From the NCBI RefSeq assembly GCF_001522545.3, contig NC_031799.1, forward strand, positions 39,571,265 to 39,635,264: a DNA stretch of 64,000 bases, given 5' to 3'. Origin of the DNA: Parus major (taxonomy: Eukaryota > Chordata > Aves > Passeriformes > Paridae). This document shows, piece by piece, positions 58,471 through 64,000 of this stretch; position 1 is the stretch's first letter, and every line of letters begins with the position of its first letter. The translations under genes and the position numbers were made by a program. A model generated the notes under the pieces. The model made no database searches. It was given only the letters and a program-made list of their open reading frames with translations, and was not told the origin of the DNA.

Positions 58471-60938
58471 TATTCTTAGGGTTGTTCTGACAATAGATCA
58501 GTCAACCCAGGAGAATTGGAGGGGCAGTAATAGGGAAACAACTCAAGGAAATAATGTTACCTGAATTTTTTTTCATTTAAGCATATATGCATATACATTA
58601 ATTTCTCAGTTCCCTCTACCTCCTTATTTTATTTCATCAAAAAAATAACTCTGAGTTTTTTCAGAAGCTGTTATTTTACTAGCCTGCATCAAAGCTACTA
58701 AACCAGCATTTTTTATTATTCCAAAAGCTTCTAGGTTTTATTTGCATAGCTCAATTTTTTTTATCAGTACATTAACAAAGATATTTTAAAAAACCTCAAG
58801 ATACTTCCATTCAATCCCTTCCTAATTATGAATTAATCTATGAGTACTTTGAGAAGAACATTACAATATTAAAACATTAAAAACTGAGATAATTTTAATT
58901 GTAAAATTTGCTTCATTTGGACCCTTGGCAAAATTCTTGATCACTGATGACTGCCAATTTCATAAGAGGCACAAGACAAATGATCATCGCTATTTTACAG
59001 GCTATTTTTAGAATATGTATATATTATCAAACACTGCACATATGCATACTTTATATATAATATAAATAAATAAATATATATTTATATACATTAAATTATT
59101 TAAGCTATATAATTTTTATATATAATATATTGAAATACATAAATTTAAATACATAAAAATTATTTATTTATATAAATAAGTAAATACTTTGTATTATGAC
59201 TTAAACTACATTCAGCAGCATAGAATTGTAGAAAAGGGCAGAAAAGTGACAGGGTGATGAAGAGACACAGCTTGTGGAATTACCAGACTTTTTTATTAAT
59301 TCAGTGCAAAGAAAAGCATCATCTTTGCTTGAAGTGATCACTGGGTAAAATCATTGACCCAATGAATTTTAAAAGACATATGGAGTTTCTTACCCCCTAG
59401 GATAATCAGAAACTCACATGCGCAGAAACAGCTTTAAGTTACAAATGCTGCAGTGAGACTTTTCATTTTCCTATGGTATTTCCTTATTTAATCAATTTAT
59501 AACCAATGTTATTTCCGTAACTTCTGTGTATTCTTAACCAGTATTGTGTTAGACAAAATATGCTTTGGATTTTGATACCACAGGTGTAAAACAGTAATAG
59601 GCAGTCATCTGAAAAGTTGCTGCCCTTATTCAGTGAACCAGTAGCTACCTAAGTACTTTCCAGTAGTCATTAGACAAGAAAATGTGTAGAGTTCAAACAC
59701 TGGGAAAAAAAAATTGGAAAGACAAATCCAGCATGGTAAATTAATTCAATACATGAAAAGGTAAAGGTCTTTTTGCAGTTGTGTTCCTTTAATTTTCTTT
59801 CTTTAAAATAAAACAGAGATCTGGAAATGGAGTTGCTATGTGTGCAACTCTTTTGATTGTTGGTCTGTTTTCTATTTGGTAGAAAGCATACAAATGCTAA
59901 AGTGTTGCCCTTTGTGAGAACTGAGAATAAACTAACAGAAAATTATGTTGGAAAGATGAGCCACTAGTATGGAGCTGCTGTTAGTAACTCAGAAAGCATA
60001 GCAGGGCAAAAAGGAGAGTTGGAAAACGTCATCTAAGTTGTAGGTATTACCTAAGAACTCAGCCACAAGCCATTTAAAGGAATAATCTCACATTTTCAGG
60101 TTACAGAAACTACACCAGAACTACATTTTATGAGTCATGAAATTATCTTCTAACCTGCATTCCACATTCTTCCTGTCTCTGTGCTTGGGTATCTTCTAAA
60201 GCAAATTATTGACAGCTTCCCTCTAAGAAAGGTTGCAAGCAAAATTTCCCTCTCACTAACCTTGAGTGTAGCAGTCCTCTTACTTGGTTATGAAACTAGC
60301 TTTTTAAAAAGGTGATTTTTATTGATGCCAATAAATTAATATATTCAGAAGTTAGTGAGATATAGCTTTTCCTTATGAACCTGTTAAACTGGCTTTAAAC
60401 CTCATGGCAGACTAATATTTTGAGATGCAGAGAAAAATATCACTGTCTTTCACACACTTTTCAAGTGATAAAATCATTTACATTCTCATTTATGCCACAG
60501 GTTGTGCCCAAAATTTTTGCTAACCATCACCTGCTTTTGTAAGCTATGAAGAGCAATTGATCTCTTTGCATTCAAGCACCAATCTAAATATTTTCCTCTC
60601 ATAAAACTTTTGCTTCATAATGCTTATCCCTTAGTGATAAGAAGATGGAATAAGCTCAGGATTAGGAAAAGGATTTTTTCAAAGGTATTTGGTTTAACTT
60701 GATCTTACTGGGAGTTAAATCCTTAACTGCAGTAAAACCTGACTTGACTTAGATAAGGAAATCCAGAAGAGGAGCAGTGGTTCCTTACCTAAGACTTCCA
60801 CTTTTCTATACCTCTTTTGTAACATTTTCCATTATCTAGTTTTAAAGGAAAGTGTTTCCAACATAATACCAGCAACAATATGCAACACTTTTTTTTTTCC
60901 TCTTTCACAAGTGACCCATAAGAATATTATGCAAAATA
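58471..60938. other. Unique AT-rich DNA, with a TA/TAAA-rich tract
   Basis: A low-complexity run of TATA/TAAATA units occupies about 59030-59185. Otherwise I see no gene or repeat family. Confidence 0.55.
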
Positions 60939-60944
60939 GAATAC
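60939..60944 (+). repeat. Target-site duplication, left copy (GAATAC)
   Basis: GAATAC immediately precedes the LTR at 60945 and is repeated exactly after it at 61529-61534. Confidence 0.85.
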
Positions 60945-61528
60945 TGTCGGGTTGTGACATTGGTGGCTGGGGTTTTTTTTTCCCCAGGACCGAGATTAAC
61001 GAGAGAGAGAGACTGTTTATGCGTGTTTGGGCTTAGTTGTTTCCTTGTCTATATTACATATATACAAAGTACAAGGAGTTACATATACTAAGACTAAAAG
61101 GTGCAAAATGGAGAATGAATAATCTTCCAAGGTCTTTTATGTGTCTATTTGTGCAATAATCAAATTCCAAGTAAGTTATTTTTCTTACTGACCCAATGAC
61201 CCGACACCTGTGTGTTACACTGCGGATTTCTTTATACAATTATTACCCAAAAACCCTTAGAAGATGAAGAAGGAAGAAGAAGGAGAATGGGACAACACCC
61301 TAAATCCTCCATATCGTCTCTCATTCTCTAATACAGTTTAAACCCTAATCTCTAACTTTCTCACCCAGTGACTTAAGAAAACTGTCTACTTACACACTCA
61401 CATTCCCAGTTTTTCTACTTAACTTTAAAAGCTGTCTCCACAGTGTTATGCTAAACTCAGTGCTCTCTTGGGTGTCAGAGCCAGGCACCACAGATAAGGG
61501 CCTATTTTCTGTGCTTCTGACCCCAACA
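60945..61528 (-). mobile_element. ERVK-type solo LTR, minus strand, 584 bp
   Basis: On the minus strand it starts TGTTGGGGTCAGAAGCACAG (at 61528) and ends GTCACAACCCGACA (at 60945), with short inverted TGTYGGG/CCCGACA ends. It is flanked by an exact 6-bp duplication, GAATAC. Six base pairs is the usual target-site size for betaretrovirus-like ERVK elements. A TATA-like box TTGTATAAA lies at 61231-61239, just downstream of a GA-rich (minus: CTT-rich) stretch. No internal proviral sequence remains. The intact duplication indicates a fairly recent, undisturbed insertion followed by LTR-LTR recombination. Confidence 0.82.
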
Positions 61529-61534
61529 GAATAC
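61529..61534 (+). repeat. Target-site duplication, right copy (GAATAC)
   Basis: An exact match to 60939-60944 on the other side of the LTR. Confidence 0.85.
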
Positions 61535-61649
61535 TGATTAGCTAATGAAATCTGACAGTTTATATTCCTGCTGTTTATTAAATACACTCATAATAATCAC
61601 TCTCCTTAAAAAACTGCTCACTTAATAGAGTCAGCAACTCTTAGCTAAG

Positions 61650-63118
61650 TGTGCTGGTTTCACATCAATTGATATTTAGTAAGGAAGAAAGAAACCACCC
61701 ATGGAAATTATTTTTCTGAGAGAAGATCCTAAGAGCTTCCTCTGTGCCTGGAAAAAAACAATACCTGGCTAGCTCTGAGAATTGACATACTATTAAACCA
61801 TTTAAAATCTGTGAATCCCACATTTTAAAAATAGTCAAGCCCAGGAAATCTCTTTTTTGCTTCCAGCTTTGAAAGGTAACTGAGCTCCCCAGTGGACCTC
61901 CTCCACGGTGGCCTGGAGGGGCCAGGCCAGACCCCAGCAGTGGCCAGGCAGGGGACAGGAGGTTGTGGGGCCCTGGCTGAAGCTGGGCCTGTTCACAGCT
62001 GCTGACATCTTGCGGTCACCAAGCCCTGTCTCCACTGTCAGCCTGCGCCAAGCTGGGCTCTGCCAGGCCCCAGGAGCTGCTCCGGGCTGGGCCAGGCCCT
62101 CCCTCCCAGCGGCTGCCAGGCAGAGAGAGGGCCCCAGTGCAGCCTGAAATCCACCACTGTGACTGCTTCAGCCACTGCCCATGACCATCTGCAGGTCTGG
62201 ACAAGATCTACCTCTTTCTCTGAACAGATGAGACCTGCAGGCCTTGATCCTCTCTCAAGGGAGAGAAAAGGACAGAGTGATGACGTGTAGAAGACAACAT
62301 GAAGATACCAAGGTCAGTGATGAAGGAGTCAAGTCTCAGAAAGAGAATGAGGAGATGCTCTAGTATTGAGGCTGAAAGTTCTCTTGGTAAGGCCATGGAG
62401 ATGGGCTATGATACACTAAAATATCCTCTTTAATTCATGAGAAGGTATGGGGCAATGGATATGGGGAGTATTCAAACTGTAGATGTGAGCAAAAGTATCC
62501 ATGATGAAGCAAAATAGATGCTGAAGAGACTGTCATCCCATGAGAAGCTTGAACAGAAAGAAAGAGTGATGAAGAGCCTTCGTCCCCAGGGAGAGAAGAA
62601 GACCTCTGTTCCCAGAGATGAAGATGATTGCAGAGACAGATGAAAAGAACCTTTGCCTTTGAATGGCTCATTCTTAAAATAATACCCCATAAGTTCACAT
62701 GGTCCATTTATCTAGCTGTGGGAAGGCTCTGAAAATGGGAGGATCTTCACGATTGAAGATATTTTCCCCTGGGCAGCTGCTATTCATGGAAATGAAGATC
62801 CATGAGAGAACTGTTTCTTGTGGAGAAGGCTCCATGGCATGGCAAGAGAGAACTCTTCTCCCTACAAGAGCTGATGAAAGACTATTGCAAAGCTGGTAAC
62901 TGATTGAAAATCCCAGGTTTTGTCTCTATGTTAGCTGGAAAAGAAAAGAAGTTAGGCAGAGGGAGTAAAATTGTCCTGAAAGTTTTATTCTTATTCTTTT
63001 TTTTTATTCTTATTCTTTTATTTCTGTTAATAAAATTTTCTTCATACCTTTTAAATTTTGAGCCTGTTTTGCCCTCCTTCTAATCCATATCTCACAGCAA
63101 GAAATGAGCAAGTGCACT
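61650..63118 (+). mobile_element. Long LTR family, copy C, main part
   Basis: It starts TGTGCTGGTTTCACATC and carries the family blocks: GAAACCACCCATGGAAATTA, CTTCCTCTGTGCCTGGAAAA, a G+C-rich part (61890-62150), TGAAATCCACCACTGTGACT, CAGATGAGACCTGCAG, TTCCCAGAGATGAAGATGAT, ATACCCCATAAGTTCACATG, CTGTTTCTTGTGGAGAAGGC, AATAAA at 63029-63034 and GAGCCTGTTTTGCCCTCC. It is interrupted at 63118 by a shorter LTR and resumes at 63418. The element as a whole is flanked by CTAAG (61645-61649) and CTGAG (63501-63505), probably a diverged 5-bp duplication, which fits ERVL. Confidence 0.85.
63113..63118 (+). repeat. Target-site duplication of the nested LTR, left copy (TGCACT)
   Basis: TGCACT precedes the nested LTR and recurs at 63412-63417. 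Confidence 0.8.
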
Positions 63119-63411
63119 TGTAGATAATATTTTATATATTAGTAAAGGCCTGTCTGCACAAACCAGCCTTTGGAATAAGTCGTAATATTAAAGGCTAAAG
63201 TCCTTAAAACCTTCCTGCAGAAGAGAGAGTAAAGCAAAACAATATCCTTGTGTATAGGAGAAAAAATGTAAACCTGTGTGTGTTAGCCAATAGTAACTTG
63301 CTTAGTCCGCGGACCCTGTAGAACCCTATAAAAGGTGTACTAAAGATAAAAATAAACAGTGTTCACGTTTACTTCTGTGAAGGCTGGTGAATAGCTGGCG
63401 GACTCTCAATA
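63119..63411 (+). mobile_element. Short LTR (293 bp) nested in copy C
   Basis: It sits between two copies of TGCACT in a place where copies A and B run straight through. It starts TGTAGATAATATTTT and ends GACTCTCAATA. It holds TATAAAAGG (63327-63335) and AATAAA (63351-63356), a compact U3-R-U5 layout. The 6-bp duplication suggests an ERVK-type element. The ends read TG...TA by this alignment; a CA lies three bases further in, so the last bases may be mutated. CCGCGG and other CpGs remain, consistent with a young insertion. Confidence 0.78.
63327..63356 (+). promoter_or_regulatory. TATA box and poly(A) signal of the nested LTR
   Basis: TATAAAAGG at 63327-63335 is followed 15 bases later by AATAAA at 63351-63356, so R would be very short. 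Confidence 0.6.
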
Positions 63412-63500
63412 TGCACTGGTGATTTTAGCCAGCCCTAAACCCACCACATTATTTGGTGCGTTGGCTAGGAAACTTAAACTGGTGAACCTAAACCATTACA
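63412..63500 (+). mobile_element. Long LTR family, copy C, 3' end
   Basis: TGCACT (second target copy) is followed by GGTGATTTTAGCCAGCCC, AAACCCACCACATTATTTGG and CTAAACCATTACA, matching the end of copy A (21780-21877). The shared terminus after the TTATTTGGTG block shows that this block belongs to the LTR in copies A and C. Confidence 0.85.
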
Positions 63501-64000
63501 CTGAGGAAAAGCTCCTTTGGCATACCTTTGAGAAACAAATGACTGGCTTGTTCTGTGGGGAATGCAGCAGGGAGTCTGCTTAGAAACACCTGATATTCTT
63601 AAATCCCCCGGCATCAAGAAAAAAATATTTTAATTCTCTTTACATGAGTTAGTCCTGATCTGAATATGCAAGGATGGAGAGATTAAATCTGCTTGATTCA
63701 ACTTTGTTAACTTAATGTTTCTAACAGTATCTGCCATAGAAGGAGTTCAGCTCAGACTTATCAAACATTAACTATGCACTCAATAACTTTCAGACAATCC
63801 ATCTGTTCTTTTTCTTTGTTTTGTTTTGGGTTTTTTTAATAGTCCTTTCACCTGTTCCTTTCCAAAGAAAGGACAGTCTTCCACACATACGTGTGAGAAT
63901 GAATAATGAGGGTTCCATTTCTTTTTTTAAAATTTTTATTATTTCTACAGTTTTTGTCCTCTATCTTTTGCTTAAGGTTCCCTTGCAGGAATTACAAGAG
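63501..64000. other. Unique AT-rich DNA to the window end
   Basis: After the CTGAG flank no repeat family or gene is recognised. A short TTTTG-rich stretch lies near 63815. Confidence 0.55.

Noticed and set aside
20396..63500. Segmental duplication explaining the three 1.5-kb repeats
   Set aside because: The flanking sequences beyond the LTR ends do not match and copy C has its own 5-bp target duplication, so independent insertion is simpler.

Overview
The window looks like a gene-free stretch of a bird chromosome, probably a songbird. The evidence is the repeat content: at least eight CR1 LINE pieces, most ending in the avian-type ATTCTRTGAT tail, and about ten LTRs or LTR pieces of avian endogenous retrovirus type, set in AT-rich, CpG-poor unique DNA with many microsatellites. 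I see no reading frame that reads as a cellular gene and no RNA gene. The longest open frames lie inside LTRs. Whether the window is intergenic or inside a very large intron cannot be decided from the sequence. LAYOUT. 0-6.4 kb: unique DNA with one minus-strand LTR (1.32-1.96 kb), a (TAGA)n microsatellite (3.6 kb) and a (TATTA)n tract (4.5 kb). 6.4-10.5 kb: a minus-strand ERVL-type solo LTR, a CR1 split by a 1.07-kb LTR, and a second short copy of that LTR/CR1 junction about 2.2 kb away. 10.5-19.3 kb: mostly unique, with one minus LTR (15.2-15.65 kb), a (CAAA)n tract and a CR1 tail. 19.3-21.9 kb: an LTR with TATA, three ATTGG boxes and a poly(A) signal, then copy A of a 1.5-kb LTR family. 21.9-35.7 kb: unique DNA with two CR1 pieces, an LTR end, a 112-base pure pyrimidine tract and an (ATC)13 tract. 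35.7-40.3 kb: a long old CR1 interrupted by 1.2 kb of other elements, then copy B of the 1.5-kb LTR. 40.3-46.7 kb: unique DNA, a poly(A) run holding the window's only N, then a CR1 interrupted by a minus-strand LTR-like element. 46.7-60.9 kb: unique DNA with two CR1 tails and one odd CpG-bearing open segment near 58.4 kb. 60.9-63.5 kb: an LTR cluster, namely a 584-bp solo LTR with a perfect 6-bp target duplication, and copy C of the 1.5-kb LTR, itself carrying a 293-bp LTR inserted with a 6-bp target duplication. HOW IT FITS TOGETHER. No gene pathway is present. What can be read is insertion history: CR1 elements came first, LTRs landed in three of them, and a short LTR later landed in copy C. 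All retroviral material I recognise is LTR sequence. I see no gag, pol or env, which is the expected outcome of LTR-LTR recombination into solo LTRs. I did not find a new biological system. The items most worth checking are the 58.2-58.5 kb open segment, the repeated LTR/CR1 junction, the unidentified 0.75-kb insert at 37 kb and the promoter-like LTR at 19.3 kb. Repeat families were named by recognising consensus features by eye, so family names are approximate.
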